Notes under the pieces: model-generated
What the model was told of the DNA's origin: nothing
The model's input: the letters and a program-made list of their open reading frames with translations, nothing else
Database searches by the model: none
Part shown: piece after piece, positions 48,101-57,500 of the stretch
Numbering within the stretch: the stretch's first letter is position 1
Layout: the number at the start of each line of letters is the position of its first letter
Translations under genes and position numbers: made by a program
NCBI GenBank assembly: GCA_026873275.1
Contig: JANTUC010000003.1
Span: 1,488,001-1,552,000 of the forward strand
Reading direction: 5' to 3'
Source of the DNA: Pseudopithomyces maydicus
Lineage: Eukaryota > Ascomycota > Dothideomycetes > Pleosporales > Didymosphaeriaceae
DNA: 64,000 nt

Positions 48101-48286
48101 TGTTTATCAATCTATCGTTTGGATTCACTCAGGCCTCATTGTTGATTTAGTATCATACGTGATACCGATACCGACTACCCCATCGACCCGCTCACGCAGT
48201 CGATAACCCTTCTCCCTCCGTAAGTTGCTCCTGCCCGAGAACCAACCTTAACCTCTAGGACTAGCTACCCTCGTGGTCTTAACATC

Positions 48287-48294
48287 TTGAACAC
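48287..48294 (+). other. Predicted self-priming binding site
   Basis: TTGAACAC begins two bases after the 5' LTR and is the exact complement of GTGTTCAA at the predicted RNA 5' end. No TGG-starting tRNA primer site is present in the 17 bp between the LTR and the gag ATG. Confidence 0.5.
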
Positions 48295-48301
48295 CCTCAA
48301 C

Positions 48302-50098
48302 ATGAGCGACTTCAACGACCTTACCCCATTCAACAATCCTAACAGCAAAGCTGCTAAACCGGACCTGTACGATGGCGACCGACGCAAACTCAAGACATGG
48401 CTACTCCAACTCGACCTGTACTTCCACTGTGTCAACAAGGACATGGAAGACAAGGACAAAGTCATCTTTGCCGCCACGTACATGAGAGGCGAACCAGCCG
48501 ACTGGATTCAGCCGTACATCGAAGCATATCTTTCAGCGGAAAACCAAGAAGGAGACCAGATCGACCAACTCATCGAAGATTACAGTACCTTCCGTACTCA
48601 GATCAAACAACTCTTCGGTTCAGCCAACGAGAAGTCTTACGCTGAAGAAGCTATCCAACGCCTCCGACAAACGCACTCAGCAGCCGAGTATACCGCAAAG
48701 TTCAAACACTACGCTGTACAGACTGGGTGGAACGACGATTCCCTACGCAAAATGTATAAGCAAGGTCTCAAGAAATCCGTACGCGAAGAACTCCTACGCA
48801 GTGGAGCCGCGATCAACACGATGCAAGAACTTTACGACGAAACCATCAGGATTGACGCAGAATGGCACGAATTACACCAGGAATACAAGAATCATGGGAG
48901 ATTCCAACCCACGTATGGCAAGTCAAGCGGACGAACCAGTTACCGTACGACCACTACCAAACAACGGGTTACGAACGACCCCTACGGCTACCAGCCGATG
49001 GAACTGGACAATGTAATGGTAAGGAAGGAGGAGAAGAAAACTGGAACATATGGCAAAGCCTCTGGAAATGCCAATGGACCAAACAGACTCAAGCGCGCCT
49101 TCGGTAAACCTCGAGGAGGGACCCCGTTCAATCAAAAGGAGCAACGCACTTGTTTTAACTGTGACAAACCGGGTCACATCGCCAGGAACTGCAGATCTAA
49201 GAACAAGGTCATCAGACAGTTGAACGTAATCACCGTCGCCAACGATCAGGACGACGAAGACGAATGGGTTATCACAGACGGCATAAGTGATAGGGACCTA
49301 AACGAACACTCGGACTCAGACGATTCACGACTTTACGAGGATCCGTACGAAGAACCCGTCAACGACTTTGAACCCGTACGAGCGCGAGCACCTACGCCAC
49401 ATCCTCAAGCCAAACCAATCAACGTTATGGAGTACCTCGACAAACTTACGCAAACGGAACCTCTGGAAGAAGAATTCCAACCACGGGATGTAGATCTTCC
49501 TGAAGGATCAGTCCCACACCTAGATGATCAGCGACTCAAGTACGTTAGTGAAGCTGACATCGAATGGGGACAAGAAAGGTACCAACGACAGTCAAAGCAA
49601 AAAGTCTATGAAAACGAGAAAGAAACCTACGAACCGGATTACGTACTGGACCACCGAAACCCCAAACATATGTGCATCAACTGGAAACTATGCAACTATG
49701 ACCAGTGTACTATTCACTACAGGGCCAAGGAAGAACATTGGTTCCCTTCTAAGCAGCCTCGCTGCCGATGGGAATGGTTTGACTGCCCAATCGACGATTG
49801 TGACGTACATCTCTGGGACAAGCGAACTCGACAATATTTTCCAGGGTACCTCGAAGGAGAAAACATGACAATGACCCTCATTGTTAACGGCACATGCACA
49901 CAAGAACATTGGCAGACATGCTTACACAAGGATTGCCAGAAGCATGCAAGAACCAAGGCCATGTTCGGATTCGGTGAAGATAAATGGCTCGACACGATGG
50001 AGGCAAGTGAACCCTTCAGACGCAAGCGAGCAGGCAAGAAAGGCAAGCAGTCTTTTTTAGGCCAACGGGCGGACTCAGTGGAGCCGCAACAGAACTAA
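48302..50098 (+). CDS. gag: Gag polyprotein of the gypsy element
   Basis: Structural protein of the virus-like particle, 598 residues from ATG 48302, just 17 bp after the LTR. The capsid-like Retrotrans_gag region spans about residues 25-210 (LLQLDLYFHCVNKDMEDKDK, AAEYTAKFKHYAVQTGWNDD). A classical CCHC zinc knuckle CFNCDKPGHIARNC is near residue 283. An acidic linker follows, and then three spaced W-x2-C-x4-C-x2-H modules with the first Cys at about residues 464, 495 and 540, which are unusual for a Gag. A slippery heptamer near the 3' end permits a -1 shift into pol. It ends at TAA 50096-50098. Confidence 0.93.
   Translation: MSDFNDLTPFNNPNSKAAKPDLYDGDRRKLKTWLLQLDLYFHCVNKDMEDKDKVIFAATYMRGEPADWIQPYIEAYLSAENQEGDQIDQLIEDYSTFRTQIKQLFGSANEKSYAEEAIQRLRQTHSAAEYTAKFKHYAVQTGWNDDSLRKMYKQGLKKSVREELLRSGAAINTMQELYDETIRIDAEWHELHQEYKNHGRFQPTYGKSSGRTSYRTTTTKQRVTNDPYGYQPMELDNVMVRKEEKKTGTYGKASGNANGPNRLKRAFGKPRGGTPFNQKEQRTCFNCDKPGHIARNCRSKNKVIRQLNVITVANDQDDEDEWVITDGISDRDLNEHSDSDDSRLYEDPYEEPVNDFEPVRARAPTPHPQAKPINVMEYLDKLTQTEPLEEEFQPRDVDLPEGSVPHLDDQRLKYVSEADIEWGQERYQRQSKQKVYENEKETYEPDYVLDHRNPKHMCINWKLCNYDQCTIHYRAKEEHWFPSKQPRCRWEWFDCPIDDCDVHLWDKRTRQYFPGYLEGENMTMTLIVNGTCTQEHWQTCLHKDCQKHARTKAMFGFGEDKWLDTMEASEPFRRKRAGKKGKQSFLGQRADSVEPQQN
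50053..50059 (+). promoter_or_regulatory. Predicted -1 ribosomal frameshift site
   Basis: Heptamer T TTT TTA in the gag frame (codons TCT TTT TTA). A -1 slip places ribosomes in the frame of pol, which is open from here to 53448. A short hairpin (50070-50086; CGG/CCG and CTC/GAG pairs, loop AGTG) starts ten bases downstream. Confidence 0.7.
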
Positions 50099-53000
50099 AT
50101 GCGCTGGTAACTGACCAGGCATCCCTCATTAAGCTACCGGTAATGCTTGATGAGAGAATACGGATCAAGGCTTTACTGGATTCGGGAGCCCAAGGAAACT
50201 TTATATCGAGAAAGACTGTTCAACGAGCCGGACTCCGCGAACAACTCAAGGAAATTCCCTTGGCTATCCATGTCGCGAATGGACGCCGATTACCAGGACA
50301 ATCAAGCATACGACACGAGGTCACGACGACACTCAAGATCCATGAGCACCAGGAGTGGATTACCTTAGACGTCTTGGATGCAAGTCAGCATGACTTAATC
50401 CTGGGTATCCCCTGGCTACGAAAGCATAACCCACAGATACATTGGGGAAGGAAAGAGCTTTCGATGAGGAACTGCAAATGTGCACTGCAGTCAGAACCTG
50501 CGCATCACACGACGCTGATGGCGGATGAGAGCATGATCAATAATTTGAACTCGCGACAGAAAGTCGATAAACTGGAATTTACCTCGGCAGACGCTGGCAG
50601 GCACCACCAGGTCAAGAAGCACGAGAAGGAGAAACGCACAACTCACGACATCCCCGACGAATATAAAAAGTGGAGTCATTTGTTTCGGGAAGAGGAAGGA
50701 AAAGCAAACCTACCTGAGCACCAACCCTGGGATCATACGATTGACCTAGAAGAAGGGAAAACGCCACCCTTTGGACCATTATACGGCAAGTCAGGAAAAG
50801 AACTCCAATGGGAAAAAGACTTCATCGAGAAGAACCTCGACAAAGGATACATACGAGAATCGAAGTCACCCGCAGCAAGTCCATTTATGTTCGTACTCAA
50901 GAAAAACGGAGAACCACGACCGTGCATCGACTATCGAGCACTCAACAACATCACGATCAAGAATAGATACCCGTTACCGAACATATCAGAATTACGAGAC
51001 AGACTCTCAAGAGCCAAGATATTTACGGCTATGGACTTAAGAGACGGATACCACCTCATCAGGATGAAAGAAGGTGAAGAATGGAAGACAGCGTTTAGAT
51101 CGCGATACGGCCTGTTCGAGTACACAGTCATGCCGTTCGGACTAACTAACGCACCAGCAACATTCCAGGAATTGATCAACAACACGCTAAGGAACTACCT
51201 CGACATCTTCGTAGTTGCCTACCTAGACGACATCCTCGTATACTCAGAAAACGAGCAAGAACACGTAGAACATGTCAAAATCGTATTGGAAGCTTTACGG
51301 AAAGCACACCTAAGGATCAAACCGGAAAAATGCAAATTCCATGTCACGGAACTAGAGTTCCTAGGACACGTTGTCAACACGAAAGGCTTCAGCATAAGCC
51401 CAGAAAAGGTCGAAACCATACGAGCATGGCCAATTCCGAAAACCATAGGAGACGTACGAGAATTCCTAGGATTTTGCGGATTCAACAGACAATTCATCAA
51501 GGATTACTCCAAGATCACCATACCCTTGACGGCACTAACCAAGAAGGATGTAGCATTCAAATGGACGGAACAATGCGATCGAGCTTTCAAACAGCTAGTA
51601 CAAGCAAGCATCAGTGCACCAGTCCTAGTTGCTTTCAGAAGCGACGAACCACTACGCATGGAAACCGACGCAAGCGACTTGGCTATCGGAGCATGCGCGA
51701 AGCAAGAAAGGGACGGACAGTGGCACCCTGTTGCTTACTATTCGTATAAATTCATTGACGCGGAAACACGCTACGACATCCACGACAAAGAATTGTATGC
51801 TATCGTCAAAGCACTCAAGCACTGGAGGACCTACGCCCACGGATGCTCAGAACTCACGATCTTTACGGACCACAAAAATCTGTTACGGTTCACGACAACG
51901 AAAGAATTGACACCGCGACAAGCGCGATGGTCAGAAGCCCTTGGACAGTACAAATTCAAGATCCTGTACACACCAGGAAAAGAGAACGGACGAGCAGATG
52001 CTCTCAGCAGAAGAAAAGATCTCGCAGGAGATAAGGTCAAGACATATTCGGCAATCCTCAAGGAAAACAAGGACGGATCGCTAGGACCTACAGCGGAACT
52101 TAACCAACTAATAATAGTCACCAAGGATGTACCAAAGGAACAACAGGAGGAGGTAATACGACAACACCACGACGACCCTCTTTACGGACATCCCGGAATC
52201 AGCAAGACAGTGGAACTAATCCAACGGAACTACAACTTCAAAGGAATCAAGGAAGCTGTAACCAACTACATCAGGAAGTGCGCAGACTGCCAAAGGAATA
52301 AGCATGCGACACATCTGAAGTATGGAGAAATGCAAGCCATTGAAATACCCACAGCACCATGGGAAGACATCGCTATGGATTTTGTTACAGGACTACCAGG
52401 ATCTACGGACCCGGCTACGGAAGTCAAGTACAACGCAATATTGGTTATTGTGGACAGATTTACGAAGTACGCCGAGATGATACCCTGCAAGAAGGAATGC
52501 ACTGCAGACCAGCTAGGCTATCTTATACTCGACAGACTCGTAAGACACCACGGCATACCAAAGACAATCATCAGCGACAGAGACAAACTCTTCACATCAA
52601 ATTACTGGACAACGCTTATGGCACTCATCGGAACGAAACGAAAGCTATCGACAGCTTATCATCCACAGACGGACGGACAAACGGAACGTACCAACCAGAC
52701 TATGGAAACGTACCTACGCATCTACTGCAACAAGAAGAAAGACAATTGGGTTTCATTATTACCTTTAGCACAAATGGCATACAACAACAAAGAATCAGCA
52801 ACAACTGGAACTACACCATACTACGCAAACCACGGAAAACATCCACATCTCTTTGATCAAGTCTTACCAACGGTTATCAACACAGCAGAAGCAGAGAAAA
52901 CCGCAGAAATCATGAAACGAACACACGAAGAATTACGAGAAAACCTCGAGAAGTCTCAACGACAAACAATTTCCTACGTCAACAAGAAACGAAAAACGGC

Positions 53001-53448
53001 ACCTCAGCTGAAGAAGGGGGATAAAGCATACTTGCTTACGAAAAATCTTCGCACACAGAAGAAGAAACACAAGAAACTGGATCACGTTAAAGTCGGACCA
53101 TTTTTCATTTCCAAACAGATATCGCCAGTAAACTACAAGTTGGAACTACCGCCAGATGCAAAGATACACCCGGTATTCCACATATCATTATTGGAACCAG
53201 CAGACCCAGAAACGCCAGTTCAGACCACCTTCTATCACCAAGCCGAAGAAGAAAACGAGTTCGAAGTAGAACGCATCCTAGACATGCGACACGGCTTAGG
53301 ACAAGGAAACGACGAGTACCTCGTCAAGTGGAAAGGGTATCCCAATAGCGAAAACACATGGGAACCAGAAGGGAACCTAAGCAACTGTCAACAAAAGCTG
53401 AAGGAATATTACAACAAGATGACGCCACTACTACGAAGAAGGACATAA
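50053..53448 (+). CDS. pol: Pol polyprotein of the gypsy element (chromovirus)
   Basis: Expressed as a Gag-Pol fusion through the -1 shift; an ATG at 50143 exists but is inside the protease region. Domains in order: aspartic protease (ALLDSGAQGNFIS, DSG at 50179), reverse transcriptase (FVLKKNGEPRPCIDYRALNN; YLDD at 51220-51231), RNase H (METDASDLAIGACAKQERDG), integrase with HHCC zinc finger (YGHPGISKTVELIQ...CADCQRNK) and the D,D-E core (MDFVTGLPGS, IISDRDKLFTS), and a C-terminal chromodomain (about 53250-53430; DEYLVKWKGYPNSENTWEPE). About 1131 residues, no internal stop. Codon composition is AAC/ACG-rich and unlike host genes. Confidence 0.95.
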   Translation, partial: FFRPTGGLSGAATELNALVTDQASLIKLPVMLDERIRIKALLDSGAQGNFISRKTVQRAGLREQLKEIPLAIHVANGRRLPGQSSIRHEVTTTLKIHEHQEWITLDVLDASQHDLILGIPWLRKHNPQIHWGRKELSMRNCKCALQSEPAHHTTLMADESMINNLNSRQKVDKLEFTSADAGRHHQVKKHEKEKRTTHDIPDEYKKWSHLFREEEGKANLPEHQPWDHTIDLEEGKTPPFGPLYGKSGKELQWEKDFIEKNLDKGYIRESKSPAASPFMFVLKKNGEPRPCIDYRALNNITIKNRYPLPNISELRDRLSRAKIFTAMDLRDGYHLIRMKEGEEWKTAFRSRYGLFEYTVMPFGLTNAPATFQELINNTLRNYLDIFVVAYLDDILVYSENEQEHVEHVKIVLEALRKAHLRIKPEKCKFHVTELEFLGHVVNTKGFSISPEKVETIRAWPIPKTIGDVREFLGFCGFNRQFIKDYSKITIPLTALTKKDVAFKWTEQCDRAFKQLVQASISAPVLVAFRSDEPLRMETDASDLAIGACAKQERDGQWHPVAYYSYKFIDAETRYDIHDKELYAIVKALKHWRTYAHGCSELTIFTDHKNLLRFTTTKELTPRQARWSEALGQYKFKILYTPGKENGRADALSRRKDLAGDKVKTYSAILKENKDGSLGPTAELNQLIIVTKDVPKEQQEEVIRQHHDDPLYGHPGISKTVELIQRNYNFKGIKEAVTNYIRKCADCQRNKHATHLKYGEMQAIEIPTAPWEDIAMDFVTGLPGSTDPATEVKYNAILVIVDRFTKYAEMIPCKKECTADQLGYLILDRLVRHHGIPKTIISDRDKLFTSNYWTTLMALIGTKRKLSTAYHPQTDGQTERTNQTMETYLRIYCNKKKDNWVSLLPLAQMAYNNKESATTGTTPYYANHGKHPHLFDQVLPTVINTAEAEKTAEIMKRTHEELRENLEKSQRQTISYVNKKRKTAPQLKKGDKAYLLTKNLRTQKKKHKKLDHVKVGPFFISKQISPVNYKLELPPDAKIHPVFHISLLEPADPETPVQTTFYHQAEEENEFEVERILDMRHGLGQGNDEYLVKWKGYPNSENTWEPEGNLSNCQQKLKEYYNKMTPLLRRRT

Positions 53449-53455
53449 AACATAC

Positions 53456-54028
53456 CTATACACCGGAGGAAGGAATCATGGGAGCAGGGAAGTGCGAATC
53501 CCAAAACTCATCAGACAAACCCTCAAACGCACCCCACGTCGCGGGAGATAACAAAGGACCTGAAGGAGCTTCCGCAGCCGCTGGAGCAAGGTCAGACACC
53601 TCTGCAGCTTCCATCTCTTCGATATTCCTCTCCTCCACAGAAATCGCGTCAGCAGCCTTGCGATCCAACAAATCCATCTGCTGACGGAGACGGTCCTCGC
53701 GAGCGCGCGCAACCCGCAACTCCTCGAGCGCAGCCTCGTGAGCCTTAAAAGCGGTTTCCTGCGCTTCCCTTGACTCTTGAATTTGCACCTTCAACTTCTC
53801 TTTTTCAGCCAACAAACGCTTGAACTCCGACTCGGAAACACGAACATCGCAACGCTGCCCGAGCCGCACACAGGCACCACATTTTCCGGAACGAACATGA
53901 ACTTTGCAAACACGATTGTGCTTTACGCATGTGGAACACTTCTTTACCATGGTTTCGCCAAAAGATTCAATAAACTCGACAAGCAAACGGCGACGAGTGG
54001 TGCTGGAGGCAGACGGATGTTTGGGCAT
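53456..54028 (-). CDS. Antisense accessory ORF of the gypsy element: Zn2Cys6-like plus coiled coil
   Basis: Lies between pol and the 3' LTR on the opposite strand, convergent with pol with 7 bp between the stop codons. Start chosen at ATG 54028 (MPKHPSASSTTRRRLLVEFI), giving 190 residues; an upstream in-frame GTG at 54088 is not used. The segment KKCSTCVKHNRVCKV continuing to CGACVRLGQRCDV spaces six cysteines as C-x2-C-x6-C-x8-C-x2-C-x6-C, matching the fungal Zn(II)2Cys6 pattern. A charged heptad-like helix follows (SEFKRLLAEKEKLKVQIQES onward), then an acidic C-terminus (AEVSDLAPAAAEAPSGPLL). The region aligns with the RIP-degraded copy too, so it belongs to the element's ancestral structure. 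Function is unknown: a transcription regulator or nucleic-acid-binding accessory factor is possible. Confidence 0.75.
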   Translation of the reverse strand: MPKHPSASSTTRRRLLVEFIESFGETMVKKCSTCVKHNRVCKVHVRSGKCGACVRLGQRCDVRVSESEFKRLLAEKEKLKVQIQESREAQETAFKAHEAALEELRVARAREDRLRQQMDLLDRKAADAISVEERNIEEMEAAEVSDLAPAAAEAPSGPLLSPATWGAFEGLSDEFWDSHFPAPMIPSSGV

Positions 54029-54121
54029 GACGCGGACCAAGCTAACGCTACTTATGATGCGGGGCGAAGCCCGGTTATAACTAACCACGGGACTACATCA
54101 CCTGATCCGAGGACAGATCCT

Positions 54122-54137
54122 GGGAGGAGGAGGATGA
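54122..54137 (+). other. Polypurine tract
   Basis: GGGAGGAGGAGGATGA immediately precedes the 3' LTR, the expected plus-strand primer site. Confidence 0.85.
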
Positions 54138-54573
54138 TGTTAAGATCTGTAGATGGCTGCGGCACAGCATCGATCCCACATGTAATTAGAGGCCCGGGGC
54201 GGGCCGTGTAATTATGTAGTCACGTGACCTGATCAGTGTGATCAGTAGCCTTGGCGCACTGAGCATACTGAGCAGCTCGCATACTGATCACTGAGCAAAG
54301 GCTGATCAGTGTGATCAGTTGATCAGTGGGACTGATCAACCCAAGTATATAGGAACCCGAGTTTCCTTCGTGGATACTCGTGTTCAACCTGTTTATCAAT
54401 CTATCGTTTGGATTCACTCAGGCCTCATTGTTGATTTAGTATCATACGTGATACCGATACCGACTACCCCATCGACCCGCTCACGCAGTCGATAACCCTT
54501 CTCCCTCCGTAAGTTGCTCCTGCCCGAGAACCAACCTTAACCTCTAGGACTAGCTACCCTCGTGGTCTTAACA
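54138..54573 (+). repeat. 3' LTR of the young gypsy element
   Basis: 436-bp copy with the same ends as the 5' LTR (TGTTAAGA...TCTTAACA) and the same GATC array. Followed by the duplicated target GAAAC. Confidence 0.95.
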
Positions 54574-54578
54574 GAAAC
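54574..54578. repeat. Target site duplication GAAAC, right
   Basis: Matches 47844-47848. Sequence then continues the interrupted inverted LTR of the older copy. Confidence 0.92.
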
Positions 54579-57500
54579 TTAGGTTTCTATATACTTAAAT
54601 TAATTAGTCCTACTAATTAACTAATTATATTAATTAGCTTTTATTTAGTAATTAATATATAAGCTGCTTAGTATGCTCAGTATATTAAAATTATTAATTA
54701 TACTAATTAGGTTATATAATTATATAATTATACAGTCTGCCCTAGGCCTCTAATTATATATAAAATTAATATTATACTATAGCTATTTATAAATTTTAAT
54801 ATTATTTTCCTCCTTCTAGGATCTATCCTTAGATTAGATAATATAGTTTTATAATTAATTATAACTAGGCTTTATTCTATATTATAAGTAGTATTAGCTT
54901 AATTTATATTATATCTAAATATTTATTTACCTCTAGTACTACTTATTACTATTTACTTATTAAGTTTATTAAATCTTTTAGTAAAATTATAATAAAGAAG
55001 TATTCTATATACGTAAAGTATAATTATATTTATAAAGTTTATATTTATTTTAAAAAATATAATACTTATATACGGCTTAGGCAGCGTTATAATATTTATA
55101 TTTTTAAATTAGAATTTAAGTATTTATTAGCTAAAAAGAGAAGTTAAAAGTATAAATTTAAAAGTTAAAGGAAATATAGGAAACCGCTTTTAAAGCTTAT
55201 AAAACTATACTTAAGGAGTTATAAATTATATATACTTATAAGAATTATCTCTATTAATAAATAAATTTATTAGATTACAAGACTACTAACGCGATTTCTA
55301 TAAAAAAGAAAAATATGAAAAAGATAAAAATTATAAAAGTATTTAATTTTATTTTAGTAGCTATAGAAATTCCTTTAAATCCTTTATTATCTTTTATAAT
55401 ATAGAGTGCATTTAAGGGTTTATTTAATAAGTTTTAAAATTTATATTTCTCTACTCCTATAATTCCTTCCTTTAGTATATAGGTATATTTTATATTTTTT
55501 TATAGTAGTAGTATTATCCTATTATAATATTCTTTTATCTTTTATTAATAATTACTTAGGTTTCCTTCTAGCTTCTATATATTTTCGTTATTAAAATACC
55601 CTTTCTACTTAATAAAGTACTTATTATTTTTTTATTCTAAGCCGTGTTATATATCTAAAATATATTTTACTTTAAACTTATTTTTTTCTTCGGCTTAATA
55701 ATAGAAGGTAATTTAAATTAATATTTTTAAATCTACTAGTTCTAATAATAATATATAAAATATTAAATATATTTTTATATCTAGCAATAGTTTTAACTTA
55801 TAGTTTACTAGTAATATTTATTTAGAAATAAAAAATAATTTAACCTTAATATAATTTAGTTTTTTATATTTCTTCTTCTATGTGCGAAGATTTTTTATAA
55901 ATAAATATATTTTATCCCTTTTTTTAATTAAGGTGCCGTTTTTTATTTCTTATTAATATAAGAAATTATTTATTATTAAGACTTCTTAAGGTTTTCTTAT
56001 AATTCTTTATATATTTATTTTATAATTTCTGCAATTTTCTCTACTTCTATTATATTAATAACTATTAGTAAGACTTAATTAAAGAGATATAGATGTTTTC
56101 TGTAATTTATATAGTATAGTATAATTCTAGTTATTACTAATTCTTTATTATTATATACTATTTATACTAAAGGTAATAATAAAACTTAATTATCTTTTTT
56201 CTTATTATAGTAGATGCGTAAGTATATTTTTATAATTTAATTAGTATATTCTATTTATTTATTTATTTATAAATAATAAGTTATTAATAGCTTCTATCTT
56301 ATTCTAATAAGTGCTATAAGTATTATTTAATAATTTAATATAAAGAGTTTATCTCTATTATTAATAATTATCTTTAGTATACTATAGTATTTTATAAGTC
56401 TATTAAAGATAAAATATCCTAATTAATTTATAATATATTCCTTCTTATAAGGTATTATTTTAGTGTATTTTATAAATCTATCTATAATAATTAATATTAT
56501 ATTATACTTAACTTCTATAGCTGGGTCCGTAGATTCTAATAATTTTATAATAAAATTTATAGTAATATCTTTTTATAGTATTATAAGTATTTTAATAGCT
56601 TACATTTCTCTATACTTTAAATATATTATATACTTATTCTTTTAATAGTCTATATACTTTCTAATATAATTAATTATAACTTTCTTAATTCCTTTAAAGT
56701 TATAATTCTATTAGATTAGTTTTATTATTTTACTAATTCCTAGATATCTATAAAGAGGGTTATTATAGTATTATTATATAACCTCTTTTTACTATTCCTT
56801 TAGTATATCCTTAGTAACTATTATTAATTAGTTAAATTCTATTATAAATTTTAGCGATCTATTTTTATTTTTCTTAAAAATTATTAAATATATTTTAATT
56901 TTATCTTCTATAAAATCTTTTCTTCTATTAAAAGTATTTACTTATTTATTTTCCTTTTCTAGTATATATAAAATTTTAAATTTATACTATTTAAGGACTT
57001 TTAACTATCGCGCTTATTGCAGTGTTAATTCTTTTATTATTATAAATTATAATAGGTTTTTATAATTTTTAAAGATTATAAGTTTTAAGTATCTATATGT
57101 ATAGGTTCTCTAGTACTTAAATATTTTAATAATAGTATATAGTTTTTTATTATAAATATTATAGCGTGTTTCTGCGTTAATAAACTTATATAAATAATAA
57201 ATAATAAAATACTATTATCTATTTCTTTTTTATTTGACGCATACTCTAATAGCTAAATTACTTATATTAATTTCTATATATAGTAGTTTATCGCTTTTAC
57301 AGTAAAAGCAACTAGGACTAGTATACTAATACTTACTTATATTAGCTATTTAAAAGCTTAATTATATTATTCTATTTACTTAAATATTATATCCTTCTTA
57401 GTTAGCGCTATTAAGGATATAGTAATTTTAAAGTAATTCTTAATAAACTATTTATTAAATCTATAAAATTTTAGAAATTCTTATATATTTTTTATAGTTT

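Larger units (their letters stand above)
47849..48284 (+). repeat. 5' LTR of the young gypsy element
   Basis: Runs from TGTTAAGATC to TCTTAACA, 436 bp, same length as the 3' LTR and apparently identical. Contains a GATC-palindrome array, an E-box-like CACGTG (about 47933-47938) and a TATA-like box. Confidence 0.95.
47849..54573 (+). mobile_element. Full-length Ty3/gypsy chromovirus retrotransposon
   Basis: A 6725-bp element with two 436-bp LTRs, TG...CA ends within 8-bp inverted termini (TGTTAAGA/TCTTAACA), a 5-bp target duplication, intact gag and pol ORFs, a polypurine tract, and an additional antisense ORF. The LTRs look identical wherever I compared them, and the short reverse frames they contain translate identically, so insertion is recent. 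Pol order protease-RT-RNase H-integrase-chromodomain places it among chromoviruses. Base composition is normal, with no RIP, unlike the flanking DNA. It lies inside an older inverted copy of its own family. Confidence 0.96.

Noticed and set aside
52266..52502. Minus-strand ORF within integrase with membrane-like residues
   Set aside because: Antisense shadow of the integrase core; not conserved beyond the coding constraint of pol.
56463..56645. 60-codon plus-strand ORF with hydrophobic residues
   Set aside because: It corresponds to the antisense of the integrase region of the old gypsy copy; the Ile/Tyr-rich composition comes from RIP.
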